Assembly (NCBI RefSeq): GCF_017255415.1
Contig: NZ_JAFJZZ010000001.1
Span: 930,001-994,000, forward strand
Source of the DNA: Clostridium aminobutyricum
Lineage (GTDB): Bacteria; Bacillota; Clostridia; Peptostreptococcales; Anaerovoracaceae
DNA: 64,000 nucleotides
Direction: 5' to 3'
Shown here: positions 44,717 to 55,256 of the stretch, piece by piece
Layout: each line of letters starts with the position of its first letter
Position numbering within the stretch: position 1 is the first letter of the stretch
The notes under the pieces: model-generated
Told to the model about the DNA's origin: nothing
Database searches by the model: none
What the model saw: only the letters and a program-made list of their open reading frames with translations
Position numbers and translations under genes: made by a program

Positions 44717-45649
44717 ATGAAAATACTTTTCTTTGGGCGCGGTGTCATAGGAACACAGTACGCCTGGGCGTTTGAAAATGCTGGCCATACCGTTGAGTTT
44801 TATGTTCGTGAAGGCAGGAAGGCACAATACGGCTCCTATATAAATTTAGAACTATGGGATGCAAGGCAAAGCAAAAAAGACCGGATGGTCAAAGAAAAAT
44901 GGCCTATTGTTATGCAGGAAGAGATAAAGGAAAATCACGACTATGACCTCATTTTTATGAGCGTCAACCCCGAACAGGTATCAAGTGCGGTGAAGTACCT
45001 AGCACCGCGAGTTGGAAATGCAACAGTCCTTTTTTTCAATAACTTCTGGCAAGACCCGCGATTGGCTGTTCAGCCGATTCCGCGTAGCCAAATTGTTTAT
45101 GGCTTCCCCGGTGCCGGCGGCGGGTTTGAAGGAAACACTCTTTACGGTGGGCTTTACAAGACAGTTCAGTTTGGAACATTTGAACCCGAGCCAACCAAAA
45201 GAGATTTAGAGGTCCGCAAGCTTTTTGTTGGGGCAGGCTTTAAGATAATGGTTCAAAAGGATGTTAAAAGTTGGCTCTGGAATCACTTCGCGTTCAACGC
45301 TGCAATGGAAGTAGAAGTATTAAAAAGCGGCAGTTTTGAAAAAGTAATTTCTTCACGCGAAGCGCTCGATGGATTAGGCCGGAACTTGAAAGAAATGATC
45401 CCTGCTTTGAAAGCAAAGGGCTCAAAACTTGATTTTTTGACAAAAGTGTTGTGCGGCCTGCCGCCGAAAGTCGTTAGTTTTCTTATGAGTCACGTTGTTT
45501 TTTCTCCGAAAAGCATGTCCTATGCGCTTGTGGCGCATAACCACTTTAAAGTTGGCTATGCCGTACAGGAAGTTATTACAGATGCCAGAAAGTACGGAAT
45601 AAAGGCACCACGGCTTTACGATGTAGAAAGCTTAATTACGGAACAATGA
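44717..45649 (+). CDS. Ketopantoate reductase-like protein (ApbA/PanE family)
   Basis: A 310-residue oxidoreductase. The N-terminal ILFFGRGVIGTQYAWAFENAGHTV is the NADPH-binding site, seen as GRGVIGTQYA. The central part (VYGFPGAGGGFEGN) and VKSWLWNHFAFNAAMEVEV, where the catalytic Lys normally lies, follow. The C-terminal helical domain is present. It is not near pantothenate genes and is controlled by a divergent TetR repressor, so it is more likely a detoxifying or accessory reductase than true PanE. Confidence 0.85.
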   Translation: MKILFFGRGVIGTQYAWAFENAGHTVEFYVREGRKAQYGSYINLELWDARQSKKDRMVKEKWPIVMQEEIKENHDYDLIFMSVNPEQVSSAVKYLAPRVGNATVLFFNNFWQDPRLAVQPIPRSQIVYGFPGAGGGFEGNTLYGGLYKTVQFGTFEPEPTKRDLEVRKLFVGAGFKIMVQKDVKSWLWNHFAFNAAMEVEVLKSGSFEKVISSREALDGLGRNLKEMIPALKAKGSKLDFLTKVLCGLPPKVVSFLMSHVVFSPKSMSYALVAHNHFKVGYAVQEVITDARKYGIKAPRLYDVESLITEQ

Positions 45650-45681
45650 ACAGATCCAAGAAAAAAGGACAATGACGAAAA

Positions 45682-45719
45682 GACCTCCTATCGTAGAATA
45701 GTAATTACGACAGGAGGTC
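45682..45719. terminator. Terminator of the reductase gene and hairpin after tail copy D
   Basis: GACCTCCTaTCGTA / TACGAcAGGAGGTC with a 10-nt loop and CTGTTTTGTTG after it. It ends the plus-strand reductase gene, and on the minus strand lies 77 nt after tail copy D. Confidence 0.8.
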
Positions 45720-45795
45720 CTGTTTTGTTGTGGGATAATGCAACTATTTATTCGATTATCAAGGGTCTCAATACTTATGGCTATTGCTAATGTGC

Positions 45796-45905
45796 TTAAG
45801 CCCCTTTATTTTCAACGCTTGACGTACATTCAAGCAAGCAGCAACACTCCGTATGCTGTGAAGTTTCAATATTGATGCTAGCAGATCCTATTGATTCCTT
45901 GGCGG
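45796..45905. repeat. rlmD-tail remnant copy D plus 55-nt cassette-end module
   Basis: 45796-45855, minus strand: HTECCCLLECTSSVENKGA then stop. From 45851 to 45905, plus strand: the 55-nt module (GTATGC...TTGATG...CCTTGGCGG). It separates the TetR/reductase cassette from the RhuM cassette. Confidence 0.75.
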
Positions 45906-45952
45906 TAAATAATTCTTACCTCTAAAAAGCTTTGCTTACATAAACAATGCAA

Positions 45953-46984
45953 CTATTCTTTATCATTTTTCTGATTTATTAGCCTATCAAAATCGGATTC
46001 AAACAGCCTATCTTGAATAATACGATATTTCTCAAATTCACTTTCCGCATGGGCTTTGGCAATTTCAGCTGTCACCTTTCCAGCATCTTGTAAGACCTCC
46101 CTATCAGTTGCTTCTATGAATCGATTCAATCTAATTTCCCAATCTTCCATTGTCATTGGAATATGTCTAAGTGCCATATCCTCTGCAATATCCAAATATG
46201 CAGAAACTAGCCTTTGAAGTTGTGACATTTCAAATTCTGTTAAATAATTTTTAGCAATAGACACATCAAATTTTTGAATTTTACCATTTGGTGCATCTTT
46301 CCAAGAAGTTAGACCCATATGTGTTTTTTCAGCGCCTGCTCGTATATATATAATTTCTGATGCGGTTTGACCGTGAATCGCCCAATGAAGCTTATTTTGA
46401 ACGGTTGCAAAAAAACGCTTTGTAGCATTTGAGCTTACATCGTAATCAACAGCGGTCGCATATATATCAGTAATCTTTTGATAGAATTTTCGTTCGCTAA
46501 GTCGTATTTCACGAACTCGCTGAAGCTGTTCTTCAAAATACTGTTCGGTTAAAATAGACCCGCCATTTCTCAAACGTTCATCGTCCATTACAAAGCCTTT
46601 TATGGTGTAATCCTTTACGATTTGGTTTGACCATTTACGGAACTGTATGGCTCTCTCATTATTCACTTTAAATCCCACCGCAATAATCATTTGCAGACTA
46701 TAATGCATTAACTCTCTAGTTACATTTCTATTTCCTTCAATTTGAACTATCCGGAAATTCCGGATAGTTGAGCTTTCATCTAGCTCATTGTCTAAATATA
46801 CCTTTTTAATATGCTCATTAATTGTACGGATATTTACATTATATAATTCGGCCATCATCTTCTGAGTAACCCATATATTCTCATCTTCATAACGCATTTC
46901 AAAACTTTGAGGATCATCTCCTGTTGCTGCAATATATGTTAGATATTCTGCTGCACTTGATCGAATTGTAATTTCATTTTTCAT
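45953..46984 (-). CDS. RhuM-family protein
   Basis: A 343-residue protein of the virulence RhuM family. The N-terminal DNA-binding-like part includes ENIWVTQKMMAELYNVNIRTINEHIKKVY, shown here as VTQKMMAELYNVN, then a Bro-N-like segment RELMHYSLQMIIAVGFKV and AIQFRKWSNQIVKDYTIKGFVMD in short form QFRKWSNQIV. The C-terminal half has FFATVQNKLHWAIHGQTASE. RhuM genes are scattered on genomic islands and have no settled function. I start at ATG 46984 because family members begin MKNEI; no strong ribosome site precedes it. It is the sole gene of the cassette nearest rlmD. Confidence 0.85.
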   Translation of the reverse strand: MKNEITIRSSAAEYLTYIAATGDDPQSFEMRYEDENIWVTQKMMAELYNVNIRTINEHIKKVYLDNELDESSTIRNFRIVQIEGNRNVTRELMHYSLQMIIAVGFKVNNERAIQFRKWSNQIVKDYTIKGFVMDDERLRNGGSILTEQYFEEQLQRVREIRLSERKFYQKITDIYATAVDYDVSSNATKRFFATVQNKLHWAIHGQTASEIIYIRAGAEKTHMGLTSWKDAPNGKIQKFDVSIAKNYLTEFEMSQLQRLVSAYLDIAEDMALRHIPMTMEDWEIRLNRFIEATDREVLQDAGKVTAEIAKAHAESEFEKYRIIQDRLFESDFDRLINQKNDKE

Positions 46985-47196
46985 TTTCACAATCTCAATC
47001 CCTTCTATTTTATAATTCATCATCAAACCAATTCAATTTAATATTCACAATAATTTTAGCATACAATAGTCAAACGAACAAGTGTTCATTTGGTTTTATT
47101 CTGAAATTCTTCATAATTTAAATTAAAATTTCACAAGTAAACACTCTACCTAATACTTCGGCATATACAATCCCAATATTTTTGCCTATTTTAAAA

Positions 47197-47231
47197 GGGC
47201 AGAACCATATTTACTTTTATCGGTTTTGCCC
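47197..47231. terminator. Hairpin downstream of rlmD
   Basis: GGGCAGAACC / GGTTTTGCCC with a 15-nt loop and CTATTTTT following on the plus strand, 134 nt past the rlmD stop. The exact word CTCAAGGGTATC (47310-47321) lies between, as it does after tail copy B. Confidence 0.7.
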
Positions 47232-47364
47232 TATTTTTACTAACCAAAATATCCAGTAGTCAATATTTATTATTTATTATCAAACACAATTCGTCATCTG
47301 TTTCGTATACTCAAGGGTATCAACTGTTACTTTTATTACAAAATATCCTCAGAACCTTAATTTT

Positions 47365-48516
47365 TCAACGTTCCAACAAGCAAACACATTCCGTATGCTT
47401 CGTCATCGGAAAATTATCATACGCCTTCAATGATTTAACTTCATATCCGTAAAACTGCAAATATTCCAAGTTCATTGCCAGCGTTTTCGGATTGCAAGAT
47501 ACATAGACAATCTGTTTCACACCGTAGGCGATGATTTTATCCAGTGCCTTGTTTTGGATTCCCACTCTTGGCGGGTCAACCACAATCACATCCGGTTTTT
47601 CTTCAATATTATCCAGTACCGCAAATACATCACCTGCGATAAACTTGCAATTGTCCAATCCGTTTAGCTGTGCATTGACTTTCGCCGCTTCTACTGCTTC
47701 TTCTACCAGCTCCACACCAATAGCCAGCTTTGCTCGCAGTGCAAGAGCCTGCGTAATAGTTCCGGTTCCGCAGAACAGGTCGAACACCGTCTTACCTTCC
47801 ACATCCTCAATCAGACTAAGAGCATCCGTATACAACCGTTCTACCGCCTCGATGTTGGTCTGAAAGAAAGAAAATGCGCTGACTTTGAAATCCAGCCCCA
47901 TAATCTTTTCCATATAGGAGTCTCTGCCCCAAAGTGTCTTCAGTTCATCACAGTATACAGCATCGGACAGTCCGTCGTTGAGGGTTCGAAGTATCCCCAC
48001 CAGTTCGTTGGAAAGTTCCAGACTTTGCATACGCTCTACGAACGCTTCTTCAGCAAACTCTTCCTGGGAAGAGGTCACGATGTTAATTAACAGTTCATTT
48101 GTTCTCTCTCCCTTTCGAATGATGAGATTCCTCATCAGCCCTTCATGGGATTTCTTATGGTAAAAGCGATAACCCTTTTCATTGCAAAAATCTAGGGTTT
48201 CTCTTAAGATTAGATTAAAATCCGGATCAACCAGCTGACATTCATCTACTGTAACGATGGACATAAACCGCCCCTTTTGGTGCATGCCCAGGGTCATTTC
48301 GCCGTCTTTAACCATGTCCCCAAAGGTGTATTCCATCTTATTTCGATAGGCATATTGCTTCGGGCTGCCGACGATTCCCAAATTGTTTTTACAGACTATT
48401 TTCTTATCTGTGAGCAATTTTAAGACTTCTCTGCCCTTCATCTCCACCTGTTTTTCATAAGGAATACCCTGATGAATACAGCCTCCGCAATAATCATTAT
48501 GCTTACATATTTCCAT
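47365..48516 (-). CDS. rlmD: 23S rRNA (uracil-C5)-methyltransferase, RlmD/RumA family
   Basis: A 383-residue SAM-dependent methyltransferase that makes 5-methyluracil in 23S rRNA. The N-terminal CKHNDYCGGC is the start of the Fe-S site. VFDLFCGTGTITQALA is motif I, VVDPPRVGIQNKAL the catalytic-site loop, and IVYVSCNPKTLAMNL holds the nucleophile Cys. The TRAM RNA-binding domain of longer relatives is missing. The last residues TKHTECVCLLER coincide with the site repeated in the four tail remnants to the left, so the 3' end of this gene appears to be an insertion site. It follows tgt by 17 nt. Confidence 0.9.
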   Translation of the reverse strand: MEICKHNDYCGGCIHQGIPYEKQVEMKGREVLKLLTDKKIVCKNNLGIVGSPKQYAYRNKMEYTFGDMVKDGEMTLGMHQKGRFMSIVTVDECQLVDPDFNLILRETLDFCNEKGYRFYHKKSHEGLMRNLIIRKGERTNELLINIVTSSQEEFAEEAFVERMQSLELSNELVGILRTLNDGLSDAVYCDELKTLWGRDSYMEKIMGLDFKVSAFSFFQTNIEAVERLYTDALSLIEDVEGKTVFDLFCGTGTITQALALRAKLAIGVELVEEAVEAAKVNAQLNGLDNCKFIAGDVFAVLDNIEEKPDVIVVDPPRVGIQNKALDKIIAYGVKQIVYVSCNPKTLAMNLEYLQFYGYEVKSLKAYDNFPMTKHTECVCLLER

Positions 48517-48533
48517 GAATCCCTCTTTCCCCT

Positions 48534-49658
<1,125 letters not shown>

Positions 49659-49670
49659 TTAAATTTCTCC

Positions 49671-50732
49671 TCATATTATAAGCATCGCATCCCCATAGCT
49701 GAAAAATCGATATTTTTCTTCTACTGCGGTTGCATATACCTTCAGAATTTTTTCTCGGTCGTACAGCGCTGAAATCAGCATCAGCAGCGTCGATTTAGGC
49801 AAATGAAAATTCGTAATCAGGGAATCCACTATTTTAAATTCATAGCCGGGATAGATAAAAATTCCCGTACTTCCTTCGCCTGCTTTTAGTTCATATGTTG
49901 CAGAGCTTCCTTCTGCCGCCTTCACAGCAGCACTTTCAATGGTCCTGCACGAAGTGGTCCCCACACAAATCACCCGATGACCAGAAGCTTTTGTTTCATT
50001 AATAATGCGCGCATTTTCTTCATCTATATGATACTCTTCAAAATGCATTTTATGCTCTTCAATAGTTTCACATTTAACAGGCCGGAACGTTCCTATGCCT
50101 ACATGAAGCGTCACATAAGCCAATTGAACGCCCATTGCTCGGGCTTTCTCCAGAAGTTCATCTGTAAAGTGCAATCCCGCGGTGGGTGCCGCAACAGAGC
50201 CTTCTTCCTTACAATACACGGTTTGATATCTGTTCTTATCGTCTTCTTCACTGGCACGTTCGATGTATGGAGGCAATGGCATACTCCCTAATTCTTCCAG
50301 CCGTTCCAGAAAAATTCCGTCATATTCGAATCGAACATGGCGGGTTCCTTCTTCTCCATAATTTACAACAACTGCTTGAAACTTAGCGGTTGCTTCGGTT
50401 GCAAAGTCGACTACATCACCGGGCTTCAGTCTCTTACCGGGGCGTACCATCGTCTCCCAAATATCCCCTTCCAGTCTTTTAATAAGCAAAAATTCCACTT
50501 TTGCCCCCGTACCTACCTTCGTTCCGAAAAGTCTGGCAGGAAGTACCTTCGAATTGTTTAATACCAAGCAATCACCTGGTTTCAAGTATTCTAATATATT
50601 ATAAAAATGTTTATGTTCCAGTTCTCCCGTATCTCGGTGAACCACCAAAAGCTTCGAATTATCTCTTTTATCCGTTGGTTTCTGAGCAATCAACTCAGAC
50701 GGCAAATTATAATCAAAATCAGTAATATGCAT
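49671..50732 (-). CDS. queA: S-adenosylmethionine:tRNA ribosyltransferase-isomerase
   Basis: A 353-residue enzyme that adds the epoxyqueuosine ring from SAM to preQ1-tRNA. The N-terminal [15 protein letters not shown], the middle [19 protein letters not shown] and [11 protein letters not shown], and the late [15 protein letters not shown] are all canonical. It works with Tgt in the queuosine pathway and the two genes are adjacent, 15 nt apart. The gap to the spoIID-like gene is 102 nt, so queA may have its own promoter. Confidence 0.97.
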   Translation of the reverse strand: MHITDFDYNLPSELIAQKPTDKRDNSKLLVVHRDTGELEHKHFYNILEYLKPGDCLVLNNSKVLPARLFGTKVGTGAKVEFLLIKRLEGDIWETMVRPGKRLKPGDVVDFATEATAKFQAVVVNYGEEGTRHVRFEYDGIFLERLEELGSMPLPPYIERASEEDDKNRYQTVYCKEEGSVAAPTAGLHFTDELLEKARAMGVQLAYVTLHVGIGTFRPVKCETIEEHKMHFEEYHIDEENARIINETKASGHRVICVGTTSCRTIESAAVKAAEGSSATYELKAGEGSTGIFIYPGYEFKIVDSLITNFHLPKSTLLMLISALYDREKILKVYATAVEEKYRFFSYGDAMLII

Positions 50733-50834
50733 TGAATTTAAATATCTCCATTTCCCAGCCTTTTGTCCCGTAAAACAGGAAGGCCATGATTTGTTATTCC
50801 ATCAGAACGACAAATTAACAGTATATCATAAAAT

Positions 50835-52277
50835 TTATTCGATTGTAATATCTGTATAGTAATATTTTAAGATTTCATCATAGGTGAAACCTCTTTTTGC
50901 CATTTCAACTGCGCTGTCCTGCGGCAACCCTACTCCATGACCATAACCTAATCCGTAGAACGTTATGCTGTCGCTAGATACGCTTTCCAACCCCTTTGTC
51001 ATACCGGAGCCGGAAGGTTCTGAACTATCTAACTCAGATACTCTCGTCGTCGAACTGCCATTATGAATATACAGTTTATCCGTATCAACTAAAGTAATCT
51101 TGCCATCTTTTCCAAGCACATAGGCTTTCTTAGAAAGACTGATCATATTCGCACTGTTCTGCGGACAAATATAGCCTTCAAAGTCCTCCTTGGAGGTACT
51201 TGCACCTGCTTGATATTCGGAGAAGGAAAACATGTTCGATTTTATTATAGAAGCACCAAACACGGTTCTTATTTTTTCTTTTTGCAGCTGCACCGTTCCC
51301 GATGTGCCTGTAAACTGAAGCGTGTCAACCGCTCCCGATTGATTTCTTTTCGTGATTTCAACACTTTGAATCGTTCCTACCGCATATCCCGCAGAAGTAA
51401 GCTTACTTGCCAATTCATCAACGGTATAGGTTTGAGACCAGGAGTAAACCGGAGAGTATTCATCCTTTACCGCTTTTAAATAACCGGCGTCTCCAGTCCA
51501 GACATCTGCACTGTCTTGGGTGTATCCGCCGCTATTTTTGTAGAAAAAGGCCGGAACCGTTTTACCCTCATATTTTATGGTTTCCCCTCTTGTCTTGTCT
51601 ACAGCTTCTGTTGTCTGATCATGTTCGTCATTATATCCCTTATAAACTTGACAGTGAGTCGTATCGCAAAGATCAAAACCATATGAGTTATGAGTCCCTA
51701 GTTTCTCAATGGCAAAGCTTCTGGCAGCAACGGCTTGTGCCTTCAATGCTTCGATGGGATAGGAGCAGCTTAGTTCGCCGTTGATCACACCATATAAATA
51801 CTCTTCTACCGGCAAGAGATTAATCATGGTGAGCTTGCCTGAAGTAATGTTAAAAGCCATGCCTCCGCGATATTGACTGCCTAAAAAAGCGAACGTTCCG
51901 TCATCGTCATAGTCGGTCGGCATGATACAATTCACTCCGCTTAGACCAGCCATTAAATCGATACTCTCTCCGGAGTTTTTCGTTCCGATCAGACTGATTT
52001 GACTGCCTGAAAGATTGACAGATACCAATACAATGTCATCAAAAACAGCTTGTTGATTAAACCCGTTGTTATCTCCATAACCTAAAATGACACCGTCTTT
52101 AAAGGTCACATTATATGTATCAGCAGAGGAAGAACCATATTTTAATCCAATTCGAATATAGTTCGGCTCATCGGAGGAAGCAGCCAGGGCAAATGGAATG
52201 TTTGCGGCAGAAAACACGAATACAAAGACGAAAAGTATAGCTAGTGTCGACATAATATATTTTACGGTATATTTCAT
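50835..52277 (-). CDS. SpoIID/LytB-domain exported protein
   Basis: A 480-residue protein with a signal peptide (IMSTLAILFVFVFVFSAANI, then PFALAASS). The SpoIID lytic-transglycosylase domain is at about 150-300: VEEYLYGVINGELSCSYPIEALKAQAVAARSFA, shown here by INGELSCSYPIEALKAQAV, with the catalytic Glu in the GELS part. DTTHCQVYKGYN and GYGHGVGLPQDSAVEMA are further family motifs, the last at the C-terminus. It cleaves peptidoglycan glycan strands. It lies in the ruv-queA run; it may not be the sporulation-specific SpoIID. Confidence 0.9.
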   Translation of the reverse strand: MKYTVKYIMSTLAILFVFVFVFSAANIPFALAASSDEPNYIRIGLKYGSSSADTYNVTFKDGVILGYGDNNGFNQQAVFDDIVLVSVNLSGSQISLIGTKNSGESIDLMAGLSGVNCIMPTDYDDDGTFAFLGSQYRGGMAFNITSGKLTMINLLPVEEYLYGVINGELSCSYPIEALKAQAVAARSFAIEKLGTHNSYGFDLCDTTHCQVYKGYNDEHDQTTEAVDKTRGETIKYEGKTVPAFFYKNSGGYTQDSADVWTGDAGYLKAVKDEYSPVYSWSQTYTVDELASKLTSAGYAVGTIQSVEITKRNQSGAVDTLQFTGTSGTVQLQKEKIRTVFGASIIKSNMFSFSEYQAGASTSKEDFEGYICPQNSANMISLSKKAYVLGKDGKITLVDTDKLYIHNGSSTTRVSELDSSEPSGSGMTKGLESVSSDSITFYGLGYGHGVGLPQDSAVEMAKRGFTYDEILKYYYTDITIE

Positions 52278-52336
52278 TTCTTACTCCTTCAATATTTAAA
52301 ACAACTAGATTCCTAACCTTATAATGATGCAGCCGG

Positions 52337-53350
52337 CTATTCCGGAAGTGCGATGCCTAAATGCTTGTATGCCTGTTCTGAAACCATTCTGCCTTTTTGT
52401 GTCCGGTGCAGAAAACCGGATTGTATCAAGTACGGTTCATACACATCTTCTATGGTAATTCGATCTTCACCGATGGAAGCGGCGATGGTATCAATACCAA
52501 CCGGCCCCCCTTTAAACCGTTCAATAATCATTCGAAGAATCTCGCGATCCAAACCCTCCAAACCGTATTCGTCTACGCCTAAAGAGTCCAGCGTTTCATT
52601 TGTTATCTCTAAATCGATGCTTCCGCTGCCTTTGACTTGGCTGAAATCACGCACTCGCTTTAAGATTCGGTTAGACACTCTCGGCGTACCTCTTGAGCGT
52701 TTTGCCATTTCTTCCAAAGAAGCTTCATCTACGCTGATGTTCAATAAGCTTGCAGAACGCTTGATGATCTGTTTTAATTCATCGATCGTATAAAGTTCAA
52801 ATTTGCTTACTACACCAAAACGGTCCCGAAGCGGAGCGGATAAGTTCCCTGCTCTTGTAGTAGCTCCAATCAGCGTAAATTTAGCCAAATCCAGTCGGAT
52901 CGACCGGGCGGAAGGACCTTTGCCGATGATAATATCCAAGGCATAATCTTCCATAGCCGAATACAATACTTCTTCAACCGAACGGTTCAACCGATGAATT
53001 TCATCGATAAAAAGAACATCATTTTCATTGAGGTTGGTTAAGATTGCGGCTAAATCCCCTGCCCGTTCAATGGCCGGGCCGGAAGTGATCCGCAAATCAA
53101 CGCCAAGTTCGTTTGCAATGATACCCGCCAGCGTTGTTTTTCCCAATCCGGGCGGTCCGTAGAACAGCACATGATCGAGCGGTTCATTTCGCATCTGAGC
53201 CGCTTCAATGAATATCTTTAAGTTTTCGGTAGCCGTTTTCTGGCCGATATAATCGTCCAATTTTTTCGGCCGTAAACTCAATTCTACCCCTTCATCGTCT
53301 CTATTTTGATTGGTTGATGTCACACGTTCATCAAAATCCATAAATTCCAT
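52337..53350 (-). CDS. ruvB: Holliday-junction branch-migration helicase RuvB
   Basis: A 337-residue AAA+ motor. [12 protein letters not shown] opens the family block. Walker A is [11 protein letters not shown], Walker [10 protein letters not shown], sensor [19 protein letters not shown], and the C-terminal winged helix holds [15 protein letters not shown] and [11 protein letters not shown]. It drives branch migration with RuvA. It starts 16 nt after ruvA. Confidence 0.98.
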   Translation of the reverse strand: MEFMDFDERVTSTNQNRDDEGVELSLRPKKLDDYIGQKTATENLKIFIEAAQMRNEPLDHVLFYGPPGLGKTTLAGIIANELGVDLRITSGPAIERAGDLAAILTNLNENDVLFIDEIHRLNRSVEEVLYSAMEDYALDIIIGKGPSARSIRLDLAKFTLIGATTRAGNLSAPLRDRFGVVSKFELYTIDELKQIIKRSASLLNISVDEASLEEMAKRSRGTPRVSNRILKRVRDFSQVKGSGSIDLEITNETLDSLGVDEYGLEGLDREILRMIIERFKGGPVGIDTIAASIGEDRITIEDVYEPYLIQSGFLHRTQKGRMVSEQAYKHLGIALPE

Positions 53351-53366
53351 TTACCTGCTCCTATGT

Positions 53367-53960
53367 CTAAGATAATCTCTTTAATGCTCTCTTTATATAT
53401 TCTTCTACCTTCAAATCATTTTCCGGAACCCCTGCAAGAGCTTCTACCGCTTCCCCTTTACTGTATCCCAAGGCCATAAGCGCATTGACTGCTTCTCCCT
53501 TTTCACTTACACTTCCCACAGTCTGTACTTCTGCTGCGCTTCCGGTAACAGTACCCGCAACATCCAGCTTGTCCTTCAATTCCAGAACAATACGCTGCGC
53601 GATCTTCTTTCCGATGCCATTGGCCTTTGTTAAAGCAGCGGCATCTTCATAAATAATTGCTTTTTGAAGTTCTCCTGCCGGCAATGCGGATAAAATGGAC
53701 AGTGCTGCTTTTGCGCCTACTCCGTTTACGGTCATCAGCTTTCTAAAAAGTCCTAAGCTTTCTTTGTCCGCAAATCCGTAGATGCTGATGTCGTCTTCCC
53801 GAACAATCATCGCCGTATAGACCATGATGGCATCACCTTCCTTGGTTAAATAGACGGAGGAATTGTCAGGAACATAAACCTCGTAACCTAATCCACCTGT
53901 TTCAATCACTACGCCGCCGGTAAAATGCATCGCCAGCTTTCCTTTTATAAAATGAAGCAT
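53367..53960 (-). CDS. ruvA: Holliday-junction DNA-binding protein RuvA
   Basis: A 197-residue protein with an OB fold (residues 1-63), two helix-hairpin-helix motifs (VNGVGAKAALSILSAL, ANGIGKKIAQRIVLELKDKL in the form GIGKKIAQRIVLELKDK) and a C-terminal RuvB-binding domain (VNALMALGYSKGEAVEAL). It forms tetramers around Holliday junctions. It is 70 nt after ruvC. Confidence 0.97.
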   Translation of the reverse strand: MLHFIKGKLAMHFTGGVVIETGGLGYEVYVPDNSSVYLTKEGDAIMVYTAMIVREDDISIYGFADKESLGLFRKLMTVNGVGAKAALSILSALPAGELQKAIIYEDAAALTKANGIGKKIAQRIVLELKDKLDVAGTVTGSAAEVQTVGSVSEKGEAVNALMALGYSKGEAVEALAGVPENDLKVEEYIKRALKRLS

Positions 53961-54030
53961 ATTGTCCTCCTAGTTTTCGGTCATTCTATATCATTCATAT
54001 GATACTTATTTTCTTATGTATCTATTTTCT

Positions 54031-54531
54031 CTATTTCTTAATTTTATCCAGTCTTCTTCTGGCATTTGCCGAATGTCCGTGACAAATGGCCGCTGCAAGT
54101 GCATCGGCGGTATCGTCCGGCTTAGGTACTTGCTGCAAATTTAATATGGTCTTTACCATACTTTGCATCTGCTTTTTTTCCGCTCGTCCATACCCGACAA
54201 GGGCCTGTTTAATCTGTAACGGCGTATATTCGGATATTTTCATTCCTGAATTGGCACAAGCAAGAATCGCAACGCCTCTGGCCTGACCTACCATGATAGC
54301 TGTTTTTACATTGGTGTTGAAAAACAGCTCTTCAATCGAGGCTTCGTCCGGCTCATACTGGGCGATGATCTCACTAAGGGAATGATATAAACATTTCAGC
54401 CGGTCGGTCATGTCCATTTTCGCATCGGTCGTAATGGCACCATATCCGCAAACTTCAAAATGATTTCCTTTTAATTCAACGATTCCATACCCTAAGATGG
54501 CATAGCCTGGGTCAATTCCTAATATCCGCAT
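54031..54531 (-). CDS. ruvC: Holliday-junction resolvase RuvC
   Basis: A 166-residue RNase-H-fold nuclease. The acidic site residues are in [14 protein letters not shown] (Asp7), [11 protein letters not shown] (Glu), and [15 protein letters not shown] (two Asp). [18 protein letters not shown] is the conserved DNA-contact part. It cuts Holliday junctions with RuvAB. It is the first gene of the ruvCAB run. Confidence 0.97.
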   Translation of the reverse strand: MRILGIDPGYAILGYGIVELKGNHFEVCGYGAITTDAKMDMTDRLKCLYHSLSEIIAQYEPDEASIEELFFNTNVKTAIMVGQARGVAILACANSGMKISEYTPLQIKQALVGYGRAEKKQMQSMVKTILNLQQVPKPDDTADALAAAICHGHSANARRRLDKIKK

Positions 54532-54704
54532 GGTTTCTCCAATTCACTACTATTTTACCATAATTATATAGTATTTTACCATACAAACACACGTTTGTCC
54601 ACTTTGGCTTCCAAGTAGCACGGCAGGAAGTATTCGCCCTTATACTTATCTCGTTTTCTATGTAAAAATCGTGTAAAATTTGTATATATATTAACAAATA
54701 CTTA

Positions 54705-54756
54705 TTGATAATCCAAAATAATATGGTATAATTATTCATACAATGTATTAAATACA
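54705..54756 (+). promoter_or_regulatory. argR promoter with a candidate ARG-box half site
   Basis: TTGATA (54705-54710), a 16-nt spacer and TATAAT (54727-54732) make a near-consensus promoter. TGTATTAAATACA (54744-54756) just after it is a palindrome resembling an ArgR half box, so the gene may control itself. The ribosome site CGGAGG is at 54770-54775. Confidence 0.65.
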
Positions 54757-54784
54757 GCTATAAATATACGCGGAGGTACAATAT

Positions 54785-55234
54785 ATGCGTTATTCAAGGC
54801 AAAACAAAATTCTTGAACTTATCAGCACATATGAAGTCGAAACTCAAGAAAAACTTGCATCTTTATTAAAAGACAGCGGTTTTGATGTCACGCAGGCGAC
54901 AATTTCACGGGATATCAAAGAACTTCAACTTATTAAAGTTTTATCTAGTACAGGGAAATATAAGTATGCCTTAGGCAATTCTATTGAAACTCCGATTTCT
55001 GATCGATTTATAAAAATCTTTAAAGAAACCATCAGAAGTGTTGCTTATTCCCACAACCTTATTATCATAAAAACATTGTCAGGCTGTGCAAATGCGGCAG
55101 GTGAAGCCATTGATTCGCTTAACTTCCCGCATGTGGTTGGTTCCATCGCAGGGGACAATACCCTTATGATTGTTGTAGATGATTTAGAAAACGTTCCTAT
55201 TCTTGTCGAAAAATTCACTGAATTATTAGCATAG
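54785..55234 (+). CDS. argR: Arginine repressor
   Basis: A 149-residue regulator. The N-terminal winged helix has TQEKLASLLKDSGFDVTQATISRDIKEL, shown here as VTQATISRDIKEL. The C-terminal domain has LSGCANAAGEAID and VVGSIAGDNTLMIVV, the arginine-binding and trimer-forming part. It represses arginine synthesis and may activate its breakdown. In Firmicutes argR next to recN is a conserved arrangement, as here, with a 22-nt gap. Confidence 0.96.
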   Translation: MRYSRQNKILELISTYEVETQEKLASLLKDSGFDVTQATISRDIKELQLIKVLSSTGKYKYALGNSIETPISDRFIKIFKETIRSVAYSHNLIIIKTLSGCANAAGEAIDSLNFPHVVGSIAGDNTLMIVVDDLENVPILVEKFTELLA

Positions 55235-55256
55235 AAAGATTGAAGTGAGGGTTTTT

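Noticed and set aside
33707-47396. CRISPR-like or tandem-repeat explanation for the rlmD tails
   Set aside because: Repeats are kilobases apart, differ in sequence and are in frame with a protein ending; this is not a CRISPR array nor a simple tandem duplication.
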